Shown piece after piece: positions 41,987 to 49,363 of a stretch of 56,954 nt of DNA. The stretch lies in NCBI GenBank assembly GCA_016790165.1, contig JAEUPL010000010.1:1-56954 (forward strand), written 5' to 3'. The position numbers were made by a program, and so were the translations under genes. The first letter of the stretch is position 1, and the number at the start of each line of letters is the position of its first letter. The notes below the pieces were generated by a model that had not been told where the DNA came from, did no database searches, and was given only the letters and a program-made list of their open reading frames with translations. The DNA comes from Burkholderiales bacterium. Lineage in GTDB: Bacteria > Pseudomonadota > Gammaproteobacteria > Burkholderiales > Casimicrobiaceae.

Positions 41987-43818
41987 GACGTGCTTTCCTT
42001 GCTTGTGCTCGCCACCGCCAACTCGGGTGATTGACGATCGCTGCGGCCATCGAGTGCCGCGTCTTCGCGCAGGATGCTATCGAGCTCGGCGCGCGCCGTT
42101 TTTGCCAGAGCGATGAGCTGCGCTTCATCGCGAAACACGGCCTGCGCGCGATCCAGCATTTCATGGTCGTGCTCAACAAACGTGGTGAGTGTGCGCTCGA
42201 TACGTTCGTCGGGTTCGCCCAGGTCGCGCAATACGTGCCGCGCCAGCTCGACACTGCCGGCAAACGTCTCGCGAATTGGCGCAGTGACGCCGAGCTCACG
42301 CAACTCCATCAGGTGCACGCGATTGCGCGCTCGGGCGAGGATTTTCACTCCCGGAAAATGCTGTCGCACCAGTCGCACAATCGCGAGCGAGGCCTGCACG
42401 TCATCCACACAGACCACAAACAGCGCCGCATCGGCCGTTTTCGCGGCGCGCAGCAGATCAAGTCGCGTCGCGTCGCCGTAGTAAATCTTGTTGCCGAAGC
42501 GACGGATGGAATCCACATGATCCGGGCTCGCGTCGACGGCGGTAAAGCGAATCTGCCGCATGTTGAGCACGCGACCGACGATTTGCCCGACGCGACCAAA
42601 GCCGGCGATGATCACCGGCGTGCCGGGGTCATCGATGCGATCAAACGGTGGCGGTTCGTCGTCCTTCACAAAGTGCGGCACCAGCACGCGATCATTCAGG
42701 ACCCACAGCAGCGGCGCGAGCACCATCGTGAGCACCACCGCAAGCGCGATCACTTCACTTTCCTCTGCGGAAATCAGCTTTGCTGACTGCGCCGCACTGA
42801 GCAGCACGAACGCGAATTCGCCACCGACTGCGAGCGCCAGCGCCGCAGGCCGCGCCAGCCGGTCTGGTGCCCGCGTCACCCAGCGTCGCACCGCGTAAAA
42901 CACACCGGCCTTGATCGCCAGAATCGCCACCGCCAGCCCCAGCATCGCCACGGGCGCCCGACGCAGCAAATCGAGGTTCACCCCCATGCCGACGGCCATG
43001 AAGAAAAGGCCGAGCAACAACGATTCGAACGGCTCGATGCTCGCCTCCAGTTGATGCCGGAATTGCGAGTCGGCCAGCAGCACGCCGGCGACAAACGCGC
43101 CCAACGTGGCGGAAAGACCGACCTGCGTCATGAGCCAGGCCAGGCCGACGGTGGTGAGCAGTGCCGCGGCGGTGAAAATTTCGTGCGATCCGCATTTCGA
43201 CGCGAACTTGAAGAGCAGCGAGAGCAGTGGCCGGCCCAGAAGCGCCACCCCGACCACCGCCGCCAATGCGGGCCAGCCAATGGTCTGAGCCTGCGCGCTG
43301 CTGCCCGTGGCGGCAGCCAGCACGCCAACCAACGCCAGCACCGGAATCACGCTCAAATCCTGGAACAACAACACCGAGAACGCTTCACGCCCGTGTTCGC
43401 TATCGGTTTCGCCACGTTCGGCGAGCGCGGGCAGCGCAAAGGCTGTGGAGGTCATGGCCAGCGCGATGCCAACAATGAGCGCGCCAGCGGGCCGCAGGTT
43501 GGCCCACCACGCGAGCGCGGCGAGCGCCGCGCTGCACACCAGCAGGTGTAACGCGCCGACGCCGAAGATCGAGCGCCGCAGCGCCCAGAGCCGTTCACGC
43601 TGCAACTCAAGACCGATCAGGAACATCAGCAGCGTCACGCCGAACTCCGCGGTCTGCAGCACGGTTTCAGGTTCATGCACGACGCCGAACACGGACGGCC
43701 CGACCAGCACACCCGCCACGAGATAGCCGAGCACTGAGCCCAGGCCCGCCTTCTTGAACAGCGGCACCAGCAGCACTGCGCCGCCCAGCAGCGCGGCGGC
43801 CGTAGCGAGCGACGTCAC
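41983..43818 (-). CDS. Kef-type cation/proton antiporter with RCK domain
   Basis: A 611-residue CPA2 antiporter. The N-terminal ~380 residues form a membrane domain of about twelve spans, with LGYLVAGVLVGPSVFGVV and GVTLLMFLIGLELQRERLW. A TrkA-N/RCK domain follows (about 400-530), with the Rossmann motif PVIIAGFGRVGQIVGRVLN. This matches KefB/KefC, which exchange potassium for protons, usually under glutathione-adduct control. The start is a GTG (43818) in the last of three tandem copies of a ribosome-binding-site/start module. Confidence 0.9.
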   Translation of the reverse strand: MTSLATAAALLGGAVLLVPLFKKAGLGSVLGYLVAGVLVGPSVFGVVHEPETVLQTAEFGVTLLMFLIGLELQRERLWALRRSIFGVGALHLLVCSAALAALAWWANLRPAGALIVGIALAMTSTAFALPALAERGETDSEHGREAFSVLLFQDLSVIPVLALVGVLAAATGSSAQAQTIGWPALAAVVGVALLGRPLLSLLFKFASKCGSHEIFTAAALLTTVGLAWLMTQVGLSATLGAFVAGVLLADSQFRHQLEASIEPFESLLLGLFFMAVGMGVNLDLLRRAPVAMLGLAVAILAIKAGVFYAVRRWVTRAPDRLARPAALALAVGGEFAFVLLSAAQSAKLISAEESEVIALAVVLTMVLAPLLWVLNDRVLVPHFVKDDEPPPFDRIDDPGTPVIIAGFGRVGQIVGRVLNMRQIRFTAVDASPDHVDSIRRFGNKIYYGDATRLDLLRAAKTADAALFVVCVDDVQASLAIVRLVRQHFPGVKILARARNRVHLMELRELGVTAPIRETFAGSVELARHVLRDLGEPDERIERTLTTFVEHDHEMLDRAQAVFRDEAQLIALAKTARAELDSILREDAALDGRSDRQSPELAVASTSKESTS

Positions 43819-43880
43819 GCGGTCACCTCCGCGAGCGACGTCACGCGGTCACCTCCGCGAGCGACGTCACGCGCCCACCT
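43805..43880 (-). repeat. Tandem triplication of a ribosome-binding-site/start-codon module
   Basis: A 26-bp unit (43805-43830) is repeated exactly at 43831-43856, with a partial third copy from 43857. Read on the minus strand, each full unit is GGAGGTGACCGC, then GTG-ACG-TCG-CTC-GC: a strong Shine-Dalgarno followed by a GTG start. Because 26 is not a multiple of three, the starts are in different frames. Only the GTG at 43818 begins the antiporter. The copy furthest upstream overlaps the pth stop. Confidence 0.9.
43815..43870 (-). other. Two coupled 9-codon minicistrons ahead of the antiporter gene
   Basis: From the GTG at 43870 the frame reads MTSLAEVTA and stops at a TGA that overlaps the GTG at 43844. 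That GTG gives the same MTSLAEVTA and stops at a TGA overlapping the antiporter GTG at 43818. Ribosomes leaving pth could thus be relayed through both. The second and the antiporter start are each preceded by GGAGGTGA. Whether they are translated is inference. Confidence 0.55.
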
Positions 43881-44526
43881 TCGCTGTCGGCGTGGGCGCC
43901 GAGCCAGACGCCTTGGGCCTCGTGTGCAGGTGCTTCACGGCATCCTCGGTATCGCCCGTAGCGAGGTAGGCCCACTGCGCGAGGGCGCGTTCAACGGCGA
44001 CCTCGATGGCGTCCTGCTCCTCGCGACGCGGCCGTTGCAGCACCCAGTCCGCCACCGGTTGTTGCGGGTTGGCGCTGTCGCGCGGATGGCCGATGCCGAT
44101 GCGCAGACGCCAGTAGTCGCCGGACCCGAGTTTGGCCTGAATGTCGCGCAGGCCATTGTGTCCGGCGTGGCCCCCGCCAAACTTGAGCTTCACGTCGCCA
44201 GCCGCGAGATCGAGCTCATCATGCGCCACCAGAATTTCCGGCGGTGTGATGGCGAAAAACTTTGCGACGGCTGCCACGCTTTGTCCGGAAAGATTCATGA
44301 AAGTCTGCGGCATCAGCACCCGCACGTCGCTTGCCGAGCCTGTGCCGCGTGCCAGCAGGCCGAAGAATTTCTTCTCGCTCGCGAAACGGCCACCGACCTC
44401 GTGCGCCACATCCTCGGCAAACCAGAAGCCAGCGTTGTGCCGCGTGCGTTCGTACTCCGGCCCGGGATTGCCGAGCCCGACGACGAGTTTGATGGGCAGC
44501 TTTGGAAAACTCACAGCGAAACGCAA
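43867..44526 (-). CDS. pth: Peptidyl-tRNA hydrolase
   Basis: A 219-residue enzyme that recycles peptidyl-tRNA. Active-site residues N20 and H30 lie in VVGLGNPGPEYERTRHNAGF, and the catalytic Asp in LVAHDELDLAAG. FGGGHAGHNGLRDI is complete. Numbering runs ten higher than in E. coli Pth, so the N-terminus is slightly long or the true start lies a little downstream. The stop overlaps a GTG of the repeated start module. Confidence 0.96.
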   Translation of the reverse strand: MRFAVSFPKLPIKLVVGLGNPGPEYERTRHNAGFWFAEDVAHEVGGRFASEKKFFGLLARGTGSASDVRVLMPQTFMNLSGQSVAAVAKFFAITPPEILVAHDELDLAAGDVKLKFGGGHAGHNGLRDIQAKLGSGDYWRLRIGIGHPRDSANPQQPVADWVLQRPRREEQDAIEVAVERALAQWAYLATGDTEDAVKHLHTRPKASGSAPTPTAKVGA

Positions 44527-44588
44527 AGTCAGATCTGCGCCGCAGTGTACCCGCGCCCCTGCGCGGCGCAGCCGACCGATCTTTCGCT

Positions 44589-44709
44589 ACAACTTTTTAG
44601 TTCGAGCGACCAGCCAACGGTCGCTGCGAGCGAATTTTGAGAAAAATCGACTTATTGTCAAATTAAGCTGTAACGACCGTCGACTGGTGGTTGCATGCAA
44701 AAAGTTGCA
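44589..44709 (+). repeat. Paired REP-like element, copy D
   Basis: The left unit begins ACAACTTTTTAG and contains GCGACCAGCCAACGGTCGCT. The right unit contains ACGACCGTCGACTGGTGGTT and ends GCAAAAAGTTGC. The left unit and the reverse complement of the right unit agree closely over about 36 bp. The linker holds GAAAAATCGACTTATTG. It is the copy with the best-preserved arms. Confidence 0.78.
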
Positions 44710-44762
44710 GCACAGCTTGCAGCCATCGCCGTCTCGTTGCAACGCCTCTGGCGAAAATAGTA

Positions 44763-44932
44763 TTAAGGAAACGCTGAACAAGTCTGCGCGATACGTCGCG
44801 CGTCGGATGGGGATGAGCTGGGAGTCGAAAATTTGGCGTCATAGCGGGGCTATGGCGAGAAATTTTTGGCTCGCAGATCGCCCAAGCCCGACGATGCGAC
44901 GTATCGCGCAGACTTGTTCAGCGTTTCCTTAA
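44763..44932. mobile_element. 170-bp MITE-like full-length palindrome
   Basis: The left end TTAAGGAAACGCTGAACAAG and the right end are inverted copies over about 44 bp, with near identity through GTCTGCGCGATACGTCGC. The inner parts also pair imperfectly (AAAATTTGGCG with CGAGAAATTTTT, CATAGC with GCTATG around a GGG loop). The whole element could thus fold into one long hairpin. There is no coding frame. TTAA borders both ends and could be the duplicated target or part of the repeat. The end sequence suggests mobilisation by an IS5-type or similar transposase, which is a guess. Confidence 0.8.
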
Positions 44933-45009
44933 CACGCCCTAGCATGTTGCAACGCCGAACGCCGCCGCCGTTGTGAACGGATGCAGGATGAACCGGCCAT
45001 GACCGCACC

Positions 45010-46386
45010 ATGAACGCACACGCCACATTAAGGCAACTCTGGTCGCTCGCCGGACTCCCGCCCGCCGCGCTCGAGGGCGTCACGCTCACCGGCGCCGAGC
45101 CGGTGCTGCCGTCCTCCTTCGCGGTCGGCACTGCGGCGCAAACCAGCATCGCCGCCGGGGCGCTGGCTGCGGTGGAGTTGGGACATCTCCGCGGGCAATC
45201 TCGGCAGCGGGTGAGCGTGGATACGGTGCACGCGTCGCTCGAATGCAGCGCGTGGTTTGCGCTGGACGGCAAGACGCCCAATGTGTGGGATGCGTTCTCC
45301 GGGCTCTACCACACCGCAGATGGCTGGGTGCGCGTTCACGCCAACTTCGCCCACCATCGCGACGGCGCACTGCGCCTGCTCGGCCTCACGCCCGGCGTGG
45401 CAACGCGCGCGGACGCCGAAGCGGCGCTGCAACGCTGGCGCGCGGTGGAATTTGAAGATGCCGCCGCGAGGCGTGGATTGGTGGCCGCCGCCTGCCGCAG
45501 CTTTGCCGAGTGGGACGCCCACCCGCAGGCCGCGGCGCTGGCGACCTTACCGCTCATCACCTGGACCCGCATCGGCGACGCGCCACCCTTGCCGCTGCCC
45601 GCCCTGGCTGCCGTTGATCGACCCCTCACCGGCGTGCGCGTACTCGATCTCACGCGCATTCTCGCTGGCCCGGTGTGCGGGCGCATGCTGGCGGCGTATG
45701 GCGCGGACGTGATGCTGGTCAACTCGCCGAACCTGCCGAACATCGAGTCGATTGCCGACACCAGCCGCGGCAAGCGGTCGGCCCACGTTGATTTGCGTAC
45801 GGATGCCGGTCGCCAGACGCTGCGGCAGCTCCTCGCGGACAGTCACGTGTTTGTGCAAGGGTATCGTCCCGGCGGTCTGGCGGCGTTGGGCTTCGACCCC
45901 GACACCATCGCGTCGCTGCGTCCGGGCATCGTCCAGGTCTCGTTGTCGGCGTACGGCGGTGTGGGGCCGTGGGGCGCTCGCCGCGGGTTCGACTCTCTGG
46001 TGCAGACCGCGACCGGGTTCAACCACGCGGAAGCTGGAGCCGCAGGAAGCCGTGATCCGAAAGCGCTGCCGGTGCAGATTCTCGATTTCGCGACCGGACA
46101 CCTCATGGCGTTTGCAACCATCGTGGCGTTGCGCCGACAGGCACTGGAGGGCGGTAGTTGGGCAGTCCATCTGTCGTTGGCACAAACCGCGGCATGGCTG
46201 CGCAGTCTGGGCCGCGTAGACAACGGCTTTGCCGTCGCCAGACCCGACGTCGCGCTCTATGCCGAAACGACGGACTCCGGCTTCGGTCGGCTGACCGCCG
46301 TGCGCCACAGCGCCATCTTCGAGCGTACCCCGGCCCGCTGGGTACGGCCGTCCATGCCCCCCGGATCGCATGCGCCCCAGTGGTGA
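45010..46386 (+). CDS. CaiB/BaiF-type CoA transferase (family III)
   Basis: A 458-residue protein of the family III CoA transferases, which move CoA between carboxylic acids. The family core lies in the second half: GVRVLDLTRILAGPVCGRML, AAYGADVMLVNSP, SRGKRSAHVDLRTDAGRQTL, VFVQGYRPGGLAALGFD and VQVSLSAYGGVGPWGARRGF. The usual catalytic Asp would lie near SRGKRSAHVDL. The N-terminal half is a diverged partner region seen in two-domain members. Substrate unknown. Confidence 0.87.
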   Translation: MNAHATLRQLWSLAGLPPAALEGVTLTGAEPVLPSSFAVGTAAQTSIAAGALAAVELGHLRGQSRQRVSVDTVHASLECSAWFALDGKTPNVWDAFSGLYHTADGWVRVHANFAHHRDGALRLLGLTPGVATRADAEAALQRWRAVEFEDAAARRGLVAAACRSFAEWDAHPQAAALATLPLITWTRIGDAPPLPLPALAAVDRPLTGVRVLDLTRILAGPVCGRMLAAYGADVMLVNSPNLPNIESIADTSRGKRSAHVDLRTDAGRQTLRQLLADSHVFVQGYRPGGLAALGFDPDTIASLRPGIVQVSLSAYGGVGPWGARRGFDSLVQTATGFNHAEAGAAGSRDPKALPVQILDFATGHLMAFATIVALRRQALEGGSWAVHLSLAQTAAWLRSLGRVDNGFAVARPDVALYAETTDSGFGRLTAVRHSAIFERTPARWVRPSMPPGSHAPQW

Positions 46387-46476
46387 CGCTTGCGCACGGT
46401 GCAGCCGTTGCGCTGCGCGACGGCAACGCCCGGCAGCGTCCTGACGCGGGCGCAGTCAGCGAGTGCTCGGTACGCT

Positions 46477-47289
46477 CTATGCGACCAGCACGCCCCACAG
46501 CATGCGCAGCCCAAGCACGTAAAGCAGCACAGCGAAGATGCGCTTTAGGGTAGCGACGGGCAGCCTGTGCGACAGCCGCGCACCATACGGCGCGACCAGG
46601 ACGCTGGTGATCGAGATGCCCACCAGCGCAGGCAGGTAGATGTAGCCCAGCGAGGGCTGCGGCACGTTCGGTACGTTCCAGCCGTTCATGACGTTGCCGA
46701 TGGTGGTAAACACCGCGATCGGGAAGCCCAATGCGGCCGACGTGCCGATGGCGGTGTGCACCGGCACATTGCACCATGACAGGAAGGGCACCGAGAAGAA
46801 GCCACCGCCCGCCCCCACCATTGCCGACAGGAAGCCAACCACCATCCCGGCGATGAACAGTCCGGCCGGGCCAGGCAAGGTGCGCGTAGCCTTTGGCTTG
46901 AAGTTGAGCAGCATCTGCGTGCCTGTGTAGAACAGGAAGCAGGTGAAAAACACCGCCAGAAACACCGTCGATAGCATCGCCACGACGCGAGTACCGATCA
47001 GGCTTCCCACCAGAATGCCCGGCGCCATCGCCCACAGCGCCTTCCAGTTCACTGCGCCGCGCGCATGGTGTGCCCGCACCGACGAGATCGACGTGAACAT
47101 GATGGTCGCCATCGACGTCGCGAGGATGACCTGCATCTTGGTCTCGAACGGAAAACCCTGCGCCGGGAACAGGATGGCGAGGATCGGCACCATCGTCATG
47201 CCACCGCCGATGCCCAGCAGCCCGGCGAGAAAGCCGACCAGCACGCCCAGCGCGAGGTAGGCGAAGAACCAGGCGTTGATGTATTCCAT
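46477..47289 (-). CDS. TauE/SafE-family membrane transporter
   Basis: A 270-residue protein with about eight membrane spans and the two duplicated signature halves: GVLVGFLAGLLGIGGGMTMV and GMVVGFLSAMVGAGGGFFSV. The family exports sulfite, sulfoacetate or other organosulfur anions in characterised cases. ATG 47289 was chosen because it starts just before the first helix. No sulfur genes are nearby, so the substrate is open. Confidence 0.9.
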   Translation of the reverse strand: MEYINAWFFAYLALGVLVGFLAGLLGIGGGMTMVPILAILFPAQGFPFETKMQVILATSMATIMFTSISSVRAHHARGAVNWKALWAMAPGILVGSLIGTRVVAMLSTVFLAVFFTCFLFYTGTQMLLNFKPKATRTLPGPAGLFIAGMVVGFLSAMVGAGGGFFSVPFLSWCNVPVHTAIGTSAALGFPIAVFTTIGNVMNGWNVPNVPQPSLGYIYLPALVGISITSVLVAPYGARLSHRLPVATLKRIFAVLLYVLGLRMLWGVLVA

Positions 47290-47399
47290 GAGACAGCACC
47301 CCTCAGCGAGGGTGAGAACAGAATGATGCGATGCAGCAAGTCTACGTGCGCGCGCTGACGGGACGCTGAGGCAGGGCCAGTTTATCGAGTGATCGCTGC

Positions 47400-47864
47400 C
47401 TACTTCACTGGCTTCGCCAGCGTCTTGCTGATGAAGTTCCACTCGGCGTCAGAGACCGGCGTGATCGAGAGGCGATTGCCACGCTGCAGAATGCGCATGT
47501 CCGCCAGGTCTGGCGCTGCGCGCAGCGAGGCGAGCGGAATGAGTTCGAATTTCTTCGCGAAGGCGACCTCGACGCACACCCAGAGCGGATTGTCCGGTTT
47601 TGACTTCGGGTCGTAGTGCGGGTTGGTATTGTCGAACTGCGTCGCGTCCGGTGCCGCCGCTTTGGCAATCCTGCATACACCCGCGATGCCGGGCTCGGGG
47701 CAACTGGAGTGGTAGAAGAACGCAAGATCGCCCACCTTCATGTCGTCGCGCATGAAGTTGCGTGCCTGATAGTTGCGTACCCCGAACCACGCGCTCTGGC
47801 CATCACGCCTGAGGTCATCAATGCCGTATTCACTCGGCTCAGACTTCATCAACCAGTAACGCAT
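47400..47864 (-). CDS. EVE-domain protein
   Basis: A 154-residue single-domain protein. MRYWLMKSEPSEYGIDDLRR, WFGVRNYQARNFMRDDMKVG, DLAFFYHSS and VEVAFAKKFELIPLASLRA are typical of EVE domains, which have a PUA-like fold and bind modified bases in nucleic acids. Its in vivo role is unknown. It lies downstream of the 6S RNA gene and terminator, as in other betaproteobacteria. Confidence 0.92.
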   Translation of the reverse strand: MRYWLMKSEPSEYGIDDLRRDGQSAWFGVRNYQARNFMRDDMKVGDLAFFYHSSCPEPGIAGVCRIAKAAAPDATQFDNTNPHYDPKSKPDNPLWVCVEVAFAKKFELIPLASLRAAPDLADMRILQRGNRLSITPVSDAEWNFISKTLAKPVK

Positions 47865-47895
47865 GCGTTGCTCCACGGTTCGGGCAAACCAAATG

Positions 47896-47921
47896 AAAAC
47901 GGGGAGAACGAATCTCCCCGT
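47896..47921 (-). terminator. Rho-independent terminator of 6S RNA
   Basis: On the minus strand a 9-bp stem (ACGGGGAGA / TCTCCCCGT) with a 5-nt loop ends in TTTT. It follows the 6S RNA 3' end by about ten bases. Confidence 0.88.
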
Positions 47922-47930
47922 CATGAATGC

Positions 47931-48138
47931 GAAGACTCCCGCACATGCCGTCACGGCCGTCATCTTGAACCGGGGTTCAAGATTCGGATGCCCCCACCAT
48001 GACTACCAGGTACAGCTGGCGACGTTGGTGCCGAAGCACCCACGAAGAGCCGCGCGCACGGCCACGGTAGCAGAGGCGTCCTCGCGACAAGCGCATTGGT
48101 TCAAAGAAATTTTCGACCGCAACGCACAGCGCAGGAGC
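47931..48138 (-). ncRNA. ssrS: 6S RNA
   Basis: The 3' part reads CTTGAACCCCGGTTCAAGA, then GACGGCC and GACGGCATGTGCGGGAG. This closely follows the 3' part of E. coli 6S RNA, with its TTGAACC/GGTTCAA hairpin and GGCGGCATCTCGGAG. The 5' arm CTCCTGCGC (48137-48129) pairs with GTGCGGGAG (47944-47936) to close the molecule. A -10 box, a terminator and the zapA-ssrS-EVE order all agree. 6S RNA mimics an open promoter and holds sigma-70 RNA polymerase in stationary phase. Ends are estimates. Confidence 0.92.
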
Positions 48139-48144
48139 AGGACG

Positions 48145-48150
48145 ATTGTA
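48145..48150 (-). promoter_or_regulatory. -10 box of the 6S RNA promoter
   Basis: TACAAT on the minus strand lies about 7 nt before the estimated 6S RNA start. I did not find a convincing -35 box at the right spacing. Confidence 0.55.
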
Positions 48151-48215
48151 CGCCTTGCGACCTTCGCGATGTCCGTGTCGCCAACGCGCCACGGCGAGGC
48201 GCAGTGCCGACGTGG

Positions 48216-48497
48216 TCAACCTGCAGCGGGCAGCGCCCGCTGGATTTGGGCGGTGAGCGCCAGTAGCCTTGATTCAATACGCGGATCGGCGGCGCGCGCT
48301 TCATCGCGCTTGTTGGCAGCCAATTCAAGAGCCGCCAGCAACAGCACGCGCTCAATTTCGACCGTGGGCTGCTTTTGCGCGATCACGGCGCATTCGGCTT
48401 CGACGATGGCAATCGCTTCGGCCAGCGCGTCGCGCTCGCCCTCGGGCGCGCCGAGCCGGAACGTGCGCCCATGGATGCGCGCCTCAAGCGTGGTCAT
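48216..48497 (-). CDS. zapA: Cell division protein ZapA
   Basis: A 93-residue FtsZ-ring-associated protein. The N-terminal globular part has EARIHGRTFRLGAPEGERDA, followed by a long C-terminal coil (about 40-90), as in ZapA, which crosslinks FtsZ filaments. The start overlaps the upstream coiled-coil gene by 4 nt. The 6S RNA gene follows directly, as in E. coli and many betaproteobacteria. Confidence 0.92.
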   Translation of the reverse strand: MTTLEARIHGRTFRLGAPEGERDALAEAIAIVEAECAVIAQKQPTVEIERVLLLAALELAANKRDEARAADPRIESRLLALTAQIQRALPAAG

Positions 48498-48694
48498 GCC
48501 GCGCGCGCCTCGTCGTCTGTTCTCGCTTCCGCCGGCAGCCGACCGGCAACGACGCGCAGTCGCTGACTGGCCACGTGCATTCGTTCCCGCTGCGCAGCCA
48601 CTTCGCGGCGCAACGCGGCGTTTTCCGCCGCGAGCTCATTGGTTCGCGCAATCAGTTGCGCGATCACGGCTTCCAGTTCGTCCAGCGATTGCAT
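48494..48694 (-). CDS. Small coiled-coil protein, ZapB-like position and shape
   Basis: A 66-residue protein that is almost entirely a heptad-type coil (SLDELEAVIAQLIARTNELA, AENAALRREVAAQRERMHVA). Proteins of this size and form sit upstream of zapA in many proteobacteria and are annotated as TIGR02449 or ZapB-like. A role in the FtsZ ring is inferred from the 4-nt overlap with zapA. Confidence 0.8.
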   Translation of the reverse strand: MQSLDELEAVIAQLIARTNELAAENAALRREVAAQRERMHVASQRLRVVAGRLPAEARTDDEARAA

Positions 48695-48706
48695 GTGACA
48701 ACTATA

Positions 48707-49330
48707 TCAAGCGGCGCTTGGCGCCGGGGACGAATCGTCAACGCCCAGACGAGTGTGGCTTGGCGCCAGATGAGTATCGAGTGTCCGGTATTCGACCGCC
48801 AGAATTTCCAGTTCCTCAACGCCCGACGGCGTGGGCATGGCGACGGTGTCGCCTTCACGGCTCTTGGTCAGCGCGCGCGCGATCGGACTGATCCAGCTCA
48901 CATAGCCGCGCGCCGGGTCCACCTCGTCGAGCCCGACGATGGCTATGGTGCGCGTTTCGCCGCGTTGGTTGGTCACGGTGACCGTGGCACCGAAAAAAAC
49001 CTGATCGGTATCGCGTGTCGCCGGGTCAATGACTTCCGCGGCATCGAGCCGTTTGATCAGGTAGCGCGTGCGGCGATCAATCTCGCGCAGGCGACGCTTG
49101 CCGTAGAGATAGTCGCCGTTCTCGCTGCGATCGCCGTTGCTCGCCGCCCACGAAACGATGCGCGTGACTTCGGGCCGGTCCACAGTCGTCAAGTGCTCCA
49201 GTTCGGCTTTGAGTCGCCCGTGACCACCGGGTGTCATGTAGTTCCTGGTGCCCGCTGGGAGCGCCGGCAACAACACCTCGTCGTCGTCATCCGGTGCGTC
49301 GGGGTTTTCCTTGGTAAACGCTTTGCTCAT
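48707..49330 (-). CDS. greB: Transcription elongation factor GreB
   Basis: A 207-residue factor that stimulates RNA cleavage in backtracked RNA polymerase. The N-terminal coiled-coil has YMTPGGHGRLKAELEHL and ASNGDRSENGDYLYGKRRLR, with the acidic tip residues D and E. The C-terminal domain has VFFGATVTVTN and WISPIARALTKSREGDTVAM. DYLYGKRRLREIDRR is more like GreB than GreA. The protein is about 45 residues longer than E. coli GreB, with acidic N-terminal and low-complexity C-terminal extensions. Confidence 0.93.
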   Translation of the reverse strand: MSKAFTKENPDAPDDDDEVLLPALPAGTRNYMTPGGHGRLKAELEHLTTVDRPEVTRIVSWAASNGDRSENGDYLYGKRRLREIDRRTRYLIKRLDAAEVIDPATRDTDQVFFGATVTVTNQRGETRTIAIVGLDEVDPARGYVSWISPIARALTKSREGDTVAMPTPSGVEELEILAVEYRTLDTHLAPSHTRLGVDDSSPAPSAA

Positions 49331-49363
49331 GCCAGAACGGTACCACTGACGATCAACGCCGGA

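Larger units (their letters stand above)
44527..45009. other. 483-bp divergent intergenic region with two repeat elements
   Basis: It lies between pth (minus) and the CoA transferase gene (plus). It holds REP-like copy D (44589-44709) and the 170-bp palindromic element (44763-44932), which together fill most of it. Any promoter for the CoA transferase gene should lie in the last 80 bp, but I see no clear boxes. Confidence 0.6.
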
